Of a stretch of 64,000 bases of DNA, positions 17,025-24,825 are shown piece after piece; the stretch's first letter is position 1; every line of letters begins with the position of its first letter. The stretch covers positions 372,001 to 436,000 of the forward strand of contig CALOEL010000002.1 in the NCBI GenBank assembly GCA_942492375.1. The letters run 5' to 3'. Made by a program: the position numbers and the translations under genes. Source of the stretch: JAHEAO01 sp942492375 (GTDB lineage Bacteria > Pseudomonadota > Alphaproteobacteria > Rhodobacterales > Rhodobacteraceae). The notes beneath the pieces are model-generated. The model saw only the letters and a program-made list of their open reading frames with translations, was not told where the DNA came from and searched no databases.

Positions 17025-17037
17025 AGGAGAGCAGCAC

Positions 17038-17922
17038 GTGACCAGGCGCAAGGGCATAATTCTGGCGGGCGGATCGGGCACAAGGCTCTACCCCGTCACG
17101 ATGGGATCATCGAAACAGCTTCTGACGATCTACGACAAGCCGATGGTCTATTTCCCGCTGTCCACGCTGATGTTCGCGGGCATCCGCGAGATCGCGGTCA
17201 TCACCACGCCCGAGGATCAGGCCCAGTTCCAGCGGCTTCTGGCCGACGGATCGCAATGGGGCCTGTCGCTGACCTACATCACCCAGCCCGCGCCGGAAGG
17301 GCTGGCGCAGGCCTTCATCCTGGCCGAGGAGTTCCTGGCCGGCGCGCCCTCGGCGCTGGTTCTGGGCGACAATATCTTCTTCGGCCACGGCCTGCCGGAA
17401 CTCTTGGCCAGCGCCGACTCCAAGGAAACCGGCGGCACGGTCTTCGGCTACCGCGTCTCGGACCCGGAACGCTATGGCGTCGTCGGCTTCGACGCGGCGG
17501 GCAATGTCAGCTCGATCATCGAAAAGCCGGAAAAGCCCGCTTCGAACTACGCCGTGACCGGGCTCTATTTCCTTGACGCCGACGCGCCGGCCCGCGCCCG
17601 GCAGGTCCGGCCCTCGGCGCGCGGCGAGCTGGAGATCACGACGCTTCTCGAAATGTATCTGGCCGATGGCAGCCTGACGGTCGAGAAGATGGGCCGCGGC
17701 TTCGCCTGGCTCGACACCGGCACGCATGACAGCCTGCTCGATGCCGGCAACTTCGTGCGCACGCTGCAAAAGCGGCAGGGCCTGCAGGTCGGCTCGCCGG
17801 ACGAGATCGCCTTCGGTATGGGCTGGATCGACGCCCACCAGCTGCGCCGCCGCGCCGAGGTGTTCAAGAAGAACGAATACGGCACCTACCTGCAGGCGCT
17901 GGCCGAGGGCGGGGCCATCTGA
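17038..17922 (+). CDS. rfbA: Glucose-1-phosphate thymidylyltransferase
   Basis: A 294-residue nucleotidyltransferase making dTDP-glucose from glucose 1-phosphate and dTTP, first step of the pathway. The signature GGSGTRLYPVTMGSSKQLLTIYDKPMVYFPLS is present, followed by LGDNIFFGHGL and IIEKPEKPASNYAVTGLYF (magnesium and sugar contacts). The start is GTG at 17038 after AAGGAGA. It closes the rfbCDBA operon. Its stop lies only 4 bp from the stop of the convergent RTX gene, so no intrinsic terminator fits between. Confidence 0.96.
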   Translation: MTRRKGIILAGGSGTRLYPVTMGSSKQLLTIYDKPMVYFPLSTLMFAGIREIAVITTPEDQAQFQRLLADGSQWGLSLTYITQPAPEGLAQAFILAEEFLAGAPSALVLGDNIFFGHGLPELLASADSKETGGTVFGYRVSDPERYGVVGFDAAGNVSSIIEKPEKPASNYAVTGLYFLDADAPARARQVRPSARGELEITTLLEMYLADGSLTVEKMGRGFAWLDTGTHDSLLDAGNFVRTLQKRQGLQVGSPDEIAFGMGWIDAHQLRRRAEVFKKNEYGTYLQALAEGGAI

Positions 17923-17926
17923 CCCG

Positions 17927-20752
17927 TCAGCCAAGGATCAGCGCATCTGTCAGGCCCGAAAAGTCGGTATAGCCCAGCAGCGTGATGCTGGCCTCCTCGC
18001 CCAGCCGCAGAACCATGTCCCGTCCCTCGATCCCGGCATGGGCCTGCATGAATTGCGCCGCATCCATCGGGTCCAGCCCCAGCGATGCCAGGTCGAGGTT
18101 CAGACGGTCCTCGCGGGCATTGAACCCGCCGATCCGGTCATGGCCGAAATCGGCCTCGTAGAAAAACACGTCCCGGCCGCGTCCGCCCTTCAGGAAATCG
18201 TTCCCGGCGCCGCCGGTGATCTTGTCATGGCCCTTGTTGCCTTCGATCCGGTCATCGCCGGTTCCGCCGAACAGCCGGTCGTTGCGGTTGCCCGCCCTGA
18301 TCAGGTCATTGCCGCCGCCGCCCCTGATCTCGTCCGCATTGCCGCTTCCGAAAAGCCTGTCGTCAAACTCCGATCCGATCAGCCCCTCGATGCTGTAGAA
18401 CCTGTCGCCCTTGGCGTCGCCGGCTCTGCCCTCACCGCGCCCGAGATGCGCGGTGACGCCGCTGGCGGCATCGGCATAGCTCGACATGTCGAACCCGCTG
18501 CCGCCCTTCAGCGTGTCGCGGTACCCGCCGCCCGACAGCGTGTCGTCGCCGTCGCTGCCGACCAGGATGTCGCGTCCGCGGCCGCCGAACAGCAGGTCGT
18601 TCCCCGCACCGGCGTAAAGCCGGTCACCGCCGCCGCCGCCCGACAGCGTGTTGGCGTTGCCGTCGCCATAAAGCCGGTCGCCCCTTACCGATCCCTCCAG
18701 GCCCTCGATCGAGACATAGCTATCGCCGCGCGCCTCGCCGGTATTGCGGTCGGGCCGGGCCAGATAGGCCCGCAATCCCCCCGCCGCATCGGCATAGCTG
18801 ACCAGGTCATGGCCCTCGCCGCCATCGAACCGGTCTTTGCCCGCGCCGCCCGAAAACCAGTCGTCGCCGCCGTCGCCTGACAGCAGGTCGTCGCCGCCGC
18901 GGCCCTCCAGCCGGTCGTTCCCGGCGCCGCCCGACAGATTGTCCGACCCCGCGGTGCCGCACAGCACATCGTCGAAACCGCTGCCGATGACGGCCTCGAT
19001 CGAGAAATACCGGTCGCCCGCCGCATCGCCGCTGTTGCGGTCCGGCTGCTCCAGATCCACCGTCACGGCGGACCCCGCCGCATAGCTGACCGCATCGCTC
19101 CCGGCCCCGCCGAACAGCCGGTCGCCGCCGCCGCGCCCGTCCAGCACGTCGTTGCCCAACCCGCCGGACAGGGTTTCCGACCCTGCCGTGCCGATCACCA
19201 GATCATCGTCGTCGGTCCCCGCGACCAGTCCGGTATTCGGCACCGGATCGCCGTTCAGGACGATCGGCGGACGGTCGAGATTGAAGGCCGAATAGCGGAT
19301 AAGGTCGGTCCGCGTCAGCGGGTTGCCATCGGCCGCGCGCAGCACCAGCACCTCGTCCCGGAAGCTCACCCGCGCGCCGTCCGCCGTCGACTGCACCGTC
19401 GCATGGTCAAGGCTGTAGAGCCCGGGAATGAACGACAGGTCCAGCTGGTCCAGGCCGCGCTCGAAATCCTGGATCGTGTCGGTCTGTCCATCGACGTGCA
19501 GGATGAACAGGTCGCGCCCGGCGCCGCCGATCAGCAGGTCTGACCCCGCGCCGTCGATCAGGATGTCATTGCCCGCCATCCCCGCGATCACGTCATCGCC
19601 GCCGGCGCCGAGGATCATGTCATCCGCCGCGGTCCCGGTCAGCTGATCGCCCGCGCCGGTGCCGCTGATCGTCGCGCCGGTCCCCGACAGGTCGACCCGG
19701 AAATGCGAGACGCCCGCCTCGGTCCCCGAGCTTGCCGCGATATGCAGCGCATCCTGCCACCCGGCCATCGCAAAGGCCGACGGATTGTCCAGCACCACCC
19801 CGTCCGCATCCGCCACCGCGCCCAGATGCAGCAGCTTGCCGTCGGGCCGCATCCGGAACAGCGAGAACCCGTCATCGCTGCCCGCCGCCAGCACATAGGT
19901 CACCCCGCCGATCTCGGCGGTCTCCAGGTGCACGATGCCCGCGAACCTCGTGTCCGGCGCATCGAGCACGTGATCCACCACCCGGAAACTGCCATCCGGT
20001 TCCAGCGCCAGCACCGAGATCGAGGAGCTTTCCGCCCCCGCCAGCAGCACATAGGGCTGGCCATCGGCCACCACCGCCCGCAACGCCGTCGCATCGCCGA
20101 CGCCAAGCCCCTCGGCGGCGCCGAAATCCGACCTGTAGCTGACCGCGCCCTCCGCCGAGACCGAGTAGCTGAACACGCTGTCGGTGCCGTTGGAACTGGC
20201 CAGCAGCCACGCCTCGCCGCCGACCGACAGCGTCGCCATGTCGAGGATCCGCCCCTCGCCCGCATCGGGCAGCGCGCTGAACCCTGACAGGACCCCGTCG
20301 CCCACCGAGGCGACCGCCAGCCCGTCCTGTCCCGTCCGCGCCGCGAAGACCAGCTGCGCCTGCGCCGTCGCCAGCCCGACCAGCTGAAAGCTGTCGCCCG
20401 CGAAGCCGCTGTTGAGATGGCTGAGCGTCACCGCCGACCGTCCGCCGCCGTCCCCGGCACCCAGTTCGCCTGCAATCAGACTGGCCGAGAAATACTGCGT
20501 CTCGCCGCCGAAATCGGCCGCGACGAAACCGTCATGCGCCGGCCCCAGAAAGCTGTTGCCGGTAAACCGCGCGCCGTCCGTCAGGTCCAGCCCGATCTGC
20601 CGCGCGGTCAGCCCCTCGCCCGCGGAACCGGACAGCCGCAGCGTGCCGCCCTCCGCCTCGAACCAGAGGCCATGTATGTCTGCGCCGAAAGGTAAAAGCC
20701 CCACGCTTGTGCTTTCGGCCAGGACGAGTCGTCCTGTAAACGATCCCACCAT
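17927..20752 (-). CDS. RTX calcium-binding repeat protein with propeller-like N-terminus
   Basis: A 941-residue secreted protein, probably a type I secretion substrate. Residues about 165-355 contain four similar units (around 174, 227, 278 and 329; e.g. GQPYVLLAGAESSSISVLALE followed by PDGSF) resembling lactonase/WD-like propeller blades. Residues 365-420 and 508-860 carry many Ca2+-binding GGxGxDxLxGG nonapeptides. Within these, three copies of a module with SYA...GD+[FY]SIE...IG (near 555, 651 and 758) separate the nonapeptide blocks. The end (GGFNAREDRLNLDLASLG...LGYTDFSGLTDALIL) resembles RTX C-terminal secretion regions. No ABC/MFP exporter genes are adjacent. An adhesin or matrix role near the rhamnose genes is inference. 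Confidence 0.88.
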   Translation of the reverse strand: MVGSFTGRLVLAESTSVGLLPFGADIHGLWFEAEGGTLRLSGSAGEGLTARQIGLDLTDGARFTGNSFLGPAHDGFVAADFGGETQYFSASLIAGELGAGDGGGRSAVTLSHLNSGFAGDSFQLVGLATAQAQLVFAARTGQDGLAVASVGDGVLSGFSALPDAGEGRILDMATLSVGGEAWLLASSNGTDSVFSYSVSAEGAVSYRSDFGAAEGLGVGDATALRAVVADGQPYVLLAGAESSSISVLALEPDGSFRVVDHVLDAPDTRFAGIVHLETAEIGGVTYVLAAGSDDGFSLFRMRPDGKLLHLGAVADADGVVLDNPSAFAMAGWQDALHIAASSGTEAGVSHFRVDLSGTGATISGTGAGDQLTGTAADDMILGAGGDDVIAGMAGNDILIDGAGSDLLIGGAGRDLFILHVDGQTDTIQDFERGLDQLDLSFIPGLYSLDHATVQSTADGARVSFRDEVLVLRAADGNPLTRTDLIRYSAFNLDRPPIVLNGDPVPNTGLVAGTDDDDLVIGTAGSETLSGGLGNDVLDGRGGGDRLFGGAGSDAVSYAAGSAVTVDLEQPDRNSGDAAGDRYFSIEAVIGSGFDDVLCGTAGSDNLSGGAGNDRLEGRGGDDLLSGDGGDDWFSGGAGKDRFDGGEGHDLVSYADAAGGLRAYLARPDRNTGEARGDSYVSIEGLEGSVRGDRLYGDGNANTLSGGGGGDRLYAGAGNDLLFGGRGRDILVGSDGDDTLSGGGYRDTLKGGSGFDMSSYADAASGVTAHLGRGEGRAGDAKGDRFYSIEGLIGSEFDDRLFGSGNADEIRGGGGNDLIRAGNRNDRLFGGTGDDRIEGNKGHDKITGGAGNDFLKGGRGRDVFFYEADFGHDRIGGFNAREDRLNLDLASLGLDPMDAAQFMQAHAGIEGRDMVLRLGEEASITLLGYTDFSGLTDALILG

Positions 20753-20864
20753 TCCACTATTCCCACGTTCCCGGGTCCAGTGTCGGTCAGGGGTGTTAAC
20801 GGCGGCTTGCCGTCGACCCGGCGTCGATCCTCCGAATGCATCGGATTCGCCTTAAATCCGCGCG

Positions 20865-21455
20865 TCACCGCGCGCCATAGGGGTCCTTCGGCTCGCGGTC
20901 GCCGGACAGGCTGTCATGCCGCACCCGCACAAGCTTCTCGACCGCGTCGGCGACATGGATCCGGTCGATATGATGGTCGCCGCGCTCCACCCGGATCCGG
21001 TGCGCGGTGATCATCACATCGGCATGGCTGGCCCCCATCGGCGGCTCGAACCGGTAGCTCGCCAGTTCGATCAGAAGCCCCATCGGGTCCTTGAAATAGA
21101 TCGAATCCATGAACCCCCGGTCCTTCGGCCCGCTATGCCCGATGCCGCGCTCGTCCAGCCGCTCGACCGCCTGCCAGAACGTCACCTGGCTGACCGCGAA
21201 CGCCAGGTGATGCACGCAGCCCGGTTCGGTGGGGGTCCGCCGCGGATCGGGCTTGCGGCTTTCATTGGTGAACACCGTGATCAGCCGCCCGTCGCCCGGA
21301 TCGAAATAGAGATGCCCCTCGTTCGGGTCGTCGAGATTGGGCTGGTCGAAGATGAAAGGCATCCCCAGCACCCCCTCCCAGAAATCGATCGAGGTCTGCC
21401 GGTCGGCGCCAACCAGCGTGATGTGATGCACGCCCTGGGACTGCAGTTTCCGCAT
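20865..21455 (-). CDS. VOC-family (glyoxalase/extradiol dioxygenase-like) protein
   Basis: A 196-residue vicinal-oxygen-chelate protein. It has two beta-alpha-beta modules: GVHHITLVGADRQTSIDFWEGVLGM (H11 likely metal ligand) and CVHHLAFAVSQVTFWQAVERLDERG, followed by SIYFKDPMGLLIELASYRF with the metal-ligand Glu. The order His-His-Glu suits an extradiol dioxygenase or glyoxalase-like enzyme; the substrate is unknown. ATG 21455 has GGAGG 6 bp upstream, which decides the start over longer in-frame options. The C-terminal 45 residues are charged and not conserved. Confidence 0.85.
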   Translation of the reverse strand: MRKLQSQGVHHITLVGADRQTSIDFWEGVLGMPFIFDQPNLDDPNEGHLYFDPGDGRLITVFTNESRKPDPRRTPTEPGCVHHLAFAVSQVTFWQAVERLDERGIGHSGPKDRGFMDSIYFKDPMGLLIELASYRFEPPMGASHADVMITAHRIRVERGDHHIDRIHVADAVEKLVRVRHDSLSGDREPKDPYGAR

Positions 21456-21754
21456 GAGAGCCTCCATTTTCCTGACCAAGAGTCTAGGACAATCGGCTTG
21501 CGTTCAAGGGGGAAGGTGGGGGAGGGTGTAGGCAGGAGGCCGAGGTGACGCCGGCCTCAGCACACCCTTCGACCTTCAGCACGGGATTGCGGACCTTCGC
21601 CGCGCCGACGCGTGGTCTGGCACCAAATCAACAGAAACTGTCTTTCGTAGAGTTTCGAGAGTTCACAAAAAATGAGTGCATACCCGCATAACGGGTGGCA
21701 TCTATTGGACAAAGAATCATCGACTGTCGGTGTGAACGTGGGACTTACTGCTAG
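21456..21754. other. Intergenic region with a compositional switch before the restriction gene
   Basis: No gene is seen in these 299 bases. An inverted repeat GAGGCCG (21536-21542) / CGGCCTC (21552-21558) lies in the GC-rich left part. From about 21620 the sequence turns AT-rich (for example TTTCGAGAGTTCACAAAAAATGAG), marking the left border of the restriction-modification island. A short ACCCG-CATAA-CGGGT repeat lies near 21682-21696. Confidence 0.45.
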
Positions 21755-22831
21755 ATGAAAGTTAACTTGATTACGCAGCTTGGCGATGATGACTCGGTTT
21801 TCAAGAGCGTGTTTGGCAAAGCGACAACCTCACCAGATTTGGACCGTCTGGATGTCGCCGTTGCCTACGCGACATCCAGCGGAATCCCCGCTCTGACCGG
21901 AGCCATAGGTCGCGACATTGAGGCGAGCAGATGGGCAATTGGTATTGATGATGCGGTCAGCCAGCCTTCAGCAATCGAGCACCTGCGTGACATGCCCGGA
22001 TCTGAAGTCAGGCTCGCATCAAGCGGCCCACACTTCCGATTTCATCCCAAGATATATCAGCTATGGTCGTCCGCCCGGCCGGAGATGTGCGTCTCGTACG
22101 TTGGGTCAGGAAATTTCACATCCAACGGCCTGGCGAGAAACGTCGAGGCGGGCGTTGTTTTGAGTGCCGAGAGTGTCAAAGAGACGGGAATGCTTCGCGG
22201 CCAATGGCAGGCTATGTGGGACGGCGGACATCCTCTAGATCAGGCGGGGCTCGATGTTTACAGGACGGCATACGAGTCGCTCCGGGCAGCTCGGAAGAAG
22301 CTCGACAAAGAGGTCAAAGACAAGGTCCTTGACGACAATTTGATCGGCAAGATATTGGGTGTTGATTATCAATCGAAATTCGATGGAACCCCGCAATCGG
22401 CGTCCGTTGCTTGGATTGATTGCGGCAGCGCTAGCGCCGGTGGCCGCGATCTTGAGTTCCCAGCGGCAATGGTTCCCTTCTTCAGGCTCAAGGGCGATCG
22501 GGTTGAGCGGTCAATTCGTGTCGAAGGCAAAACCGTGTTTGAACTGACGTTTACCATGCGGCAGGACAATGGAATGTGGCGCTTGCTCTTAAGCAGTGAC
22601 GCCATCACTGCAGCCATAGGACGTCCGAACCTGCGACCCACGGCAGGCGGCAACCGATCAGATCTTGCAATCGTTTTTCAGCGGGCACCAGATACCGCTG
22701 CTGATTTCGATATTCTTTTTCTTCTTATTGGTTCGCCAGAGCATGCAACCTTAGTGCAAGATACCCAAAAAAAGGGAAAACTTCATCGAACAACAACAGG
22801 TGCCGGAGGTCGGAATTTCGGATATTACTAA
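21755..22831 (+). CDS. PLD-superfamily restriction endonuclease (BfiI/NgoFVII-like architecture)
   Basis: A 358-residue protein. The N-terminal ~170 residues look like a phospholipase-D-type nuclease with a single active-site motif: H97-P-K99, then GSGN with N120, then E131 (FHPKIY ... SYVGSGNFTSNGLARNVEAGVV). Single-motif PLD nucleases work as dimers and need no metal. Residues about 210-358 form a separate domain ending GRNFGYY, a plausible B3-like DNA-recognition domain as in BfiI. The partner DNA methyltransferase converges on it with 6 bp between stops. Codon and base usage is AT-richer than neighbours. Restriction activity is inferred from fold and context; the recognition site is unknown. 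Confidence 0.75.
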   Translation: MKVNLITQLGDDDSVFKSVFGKATTSPDLDRLDVAVAYATSSGIPALTGAIGRDIEASRWAIGIDDAVSQPSAIEHLRDMPGSEVRLASSGPHFRFHPKIYQLWSSARPEMCVSYVGSGNFTSNGLARNVEAGVVLSAESVKETGMLRGQWQAMWDGGHPLDQAGLDVYRTAYESLRAARKKLDKEVKDKVLDDNLIGKILGVDYQSKFDGTPQSASVAWIDCGSASAGGRDLEFPAAMVPFFRLKGDRVERSIRVEGKTVFELTFTMRQDNGMWRLLLSSDAITAAIGRPNLRPTAGGNRSDLAIVFQRAPDTAADFDILFLLIGSPEHATLVQDTQKKGKLHRTTTGAGGRNFGYY

Positions 22832-22837
22832 GGAATG

Positions 22838-23698
22838 CTATCTCCGCGTCACTCCGACCAGTGCCTTGTGCGCTTTCAATCGATCAAGAGCGACATCGAT
22901 ATAGTCAATGCTATTGTTTTTGAACCGGAAGCTCTCCGAGTTCTTTTCTATGCCGATGAATCGTCGGTTTTCGAGATGGGCCGACAGCAGGAAGCTTCCG
23001 GACCCAAACGCATTGTCTAGAACAACGTCCCCGGGATTGCTGAAGGTCCGGATGAGGTATCTACCGAGGTCGATAGGTTTCTGTGTCGGGTGCCAAACCT
23101 GACGCTCAGGCTCGCTCTCAGCCGTTTTGAAGTAGACGATATCCGATGGGTAGCGGTCTCCACTGCTTTGGACATGATACGGTGAAAAATCCCCATATGA
23201 ACCAGAAAGCTGGTCCTTTCGGATGCCCTTGTTGTAGGGCTCGCCGGCTGTCATCTGCGGGTTGTAGGTCGGCGGCTTCCCATAGAACACGCAAATATCC
23301 TCATGCTTCCGGAGAGGTTGTTTCTTTGCATTCAAAAAATTCGTGGACTTGCTTTTCTGCCAGACGATTTTGTATTTGAACCAGTTCTCGTTCGACAACA
23401 TCAGCTTGGCGGTGAAAATACCCTGCGACGTCAAGACGATGGCGGCGTTCGGCTTGGCGACACGACGATATTCCTTCCAAAGTTTGCTCAGGTCGATCAC
23501 TGAGTCCCACTTGTTCTGTGTCGTGCCATACGGGAGGTCGCATAAGATCATATCGATTGAACTGTCGGCGATGCCACCCATAACCGTCAGGCAGTCGCCC
23601 TCGTAGATGTGGCCGTGAGGTTTTGCGGTCGTGTTTCTCCTATACTTAGCCTCGCGGCCCGGTTCGATATCAGTCGTTTGTCCTTGCGTGTCCAGCAT
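22838..23698 (-). CDS. DNA methyltransferase, beta class, of a type II restriction-modification system
   Basis: A 286-residue SAM-dependent DNA methylase. Motif IV comes first (D54-L-P-Y57 in CDLPYGTTQNKWD). A target-recognition stretch follows, then motif X-like WHPTQKP (about 202-208) and the SAM-binding motif I DNAFGSGS (about 228-235). This order defines the beta class, which makes N6-methyladenine or N4-methylcytosine. The start at 23698 has GGAGG upstream; a GTG at 23776 would add 26 residues. It is convergent with the PLD nuclease and presumably protects its site. Confidence 0.88.
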   Translation of the reverse strand: MLDTQGQTTDIEPGREAKYRRNTTAKPHGHIYEGDCLTVMGGIADSSIDMILCDLPYGTTQNKWDSVIDLSKLWKEYRRVAKPNAAIVLTSQGIFTAKLMLSNENWFKYKIVWQKSKSTNFLNAKKQPLRKHEDICVFYGKPPTYNPQMTAGEPYNKGIRKDQLSGSYGDFSPYHVQSSGDRYPSDIVYFKTAESEPERQVWHPTQKPIDLGRYLIRTFSNPGDVVLDNAFGSGSFLLSAHLENRRFIGIEKNSESFRFKNNSIDYIDVALDRLKAHKALVGVTRR

Positions 23699-24039
23699 CG
23701 CTCGCCTCCGGCCGCAGTGTTTTTCTGGCCTGATCGCCCTAGATGGCCATTTCGGTCCTGACATTCCGTCGAACACTACATGATGTGTTTGCGTTTCAAA
23801 AGGATGAACATATCAAGGCTGAAGTGGCCTGTTGGTGTAGTGGCTATTTGTGAGAACCCGCTCGTGGTCCCGCACATCCGGCGTTCTTACATCCGCGCCC
23901 GCCTTCTCTTAAGGTCGCAACATCTCGCGTCAACCCCCACCGAACGCCACAGGGCATTCCCTAACAAATCCCTAACTAAAAAATCCAAGTCATTGAAAAG
24001 AAACAATAACGCCGGCCGTCCACATGTGGACGCCTAGCC
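23699..24039. other. AT-rich intergenic right flank of the restriction-modification island
   Basis: No credible gene is seen in these 341 bases. CCCTAAC occurs twice with an 11-bp period (23959-23965 and 23970-23976), and a perfect 14-bp palindrome GTCCACATGTGGAC lies at 24018-24031, just past the stop of the CaiD-like gene. GC content rises sharply after 24030, marking the island border. No integrase or attachment repeat was recognised. Confidence 0.45.
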
Positions 24040-24825
24040 CTAGCGCCCCTTCCAGACCGGGTCCCTTTTCTCGGCAAAGGCCCGCGCCCCCTCTTTCTGG
24101 TCCTCCGACCGATAGAGCTTCTCCACCGACTCGAACTGACTTTTCGTGATCCGGTTGAGCGCGTCCTGAAACTTCATATCCTCCGCCTCCCGCACCACCT
24201 CCTTGATCGCCGCGAAGACCAGCGGCGGCCCCGCCGCCAGCGAGGCCGCCAGGGCCCGCGCCTCGCCCATCAGGTCGCCCGCCGGAAGGATCCGGTTCAC
24301 CAGCCCCCAGCGATGCGCCTCCCCGGCATCCATCCAGCGCCCGGTGAACAAGAGCTCCATCGCGACATGATAGGGGATCCGCTTCGGCAGCTTGATGCTG
24401 GCCGCGTCCGCCACCGTCCCCGACCGGATCTCCGGCAGCGCGAAGGTCGCGTGATCGGCCGCCAGGATGATATCGCCCGACAAGGCCAGCTCCAGCCCGC
24501 CGCCGCAACAGATCCCGTTGACCGCCATGATCACCGGCTTGTTCAGCCCGCGCAGTTCCTGAAGGCCCCCGAACCCGCCGACCCCGTAATCCCCGTCCAC
24601 CGCGTCGCCCTCGGCCGCGGCCTTCAGATCCCAGCCCGGGCAGAAGAACTTCTCGCCCGCCCCGGTCACGATCGCCACCCGAAGGTCGGGATCGTCGCGG
24701 AACCCGGTGAAGACCTCGCCCATGATCCGGCTGGTCGCCAAGTCGATCGCATTCGCCTTGGGCCGGTCGAGCGTCACTTCCAGCACATGGCCGTCGCGGC
24801 TGGTCTTGATCGGGCCGTCAGTCAT
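24040..24825 (-). CDS. caiD: Crotonase-family carnitinyl-CoA dehydratase (CaiD-like)
   Basis: A 261-residue enoyl-CoA hydratase/isomerase. The oxyanion-hole segments FFCPGWDLKAAAEGD and NGICCGGGLELALSGD are clear. Both acidic residues used by CaiD-type hydratases are present, E112 (GGGLELAL) and E132 (LPEIRSGTVADA). CaiD interconverts crotonobetainyl-CoA and L-carnitinyl-CoA. The operon context with carnitine dehydrogenase supports this assignment over a generic enoyl-CoA hydratase. The start overlaps the acyl-CoA ligase stop by 8 bp. It is the last gene of the minus-strand carnitine operon. Confidence 0.85.
   Translation of the reverse strand: MTDGPIKTSRDGHVLEVTLDRPKANAIDLATSRIMGEVFTGFRDDPDLRVAIVTGAGEKFFCPGWDLKAAAEGDAVDGDYGVGGFGGLQELRGLNKPVIMAVNGICCGGGLELALSGDIILAADHATFALPEIRSGTVADAASIKLPKRIPYHVAMELLFTGRWMDAGEAHRWGLVNRILPAGDLMGEARALAASLAAGPPLVFAAIKEVVREAEDMKFQDALNRITKSQFESVEKLYRSEDQKEGARAFAEKRDPVWKGR

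Noticed and set aside
18180..19200. Regularly spaced repeats resembling a CRISPR-like array
   Set aside because: These are degenerate coding repeats of RTX nonapeptides in one continuous reading frame, not constant repeats with variable spacers.
23959..23976. Tandem CCCTAAC boxes as a replication or regulator site
   Set aside because: Only two copies with 11-bp period and no gene starting nearby that would use them; may be chance in AT-rich flank.
24018..24031. The 14-bp palindrome GTCCACATGTGGAC after the CaiD-like gene as a terminator or operator
   Set aside because: No T-tract and no loop, and it lies at a gene end; too short to call a function beyond mention.
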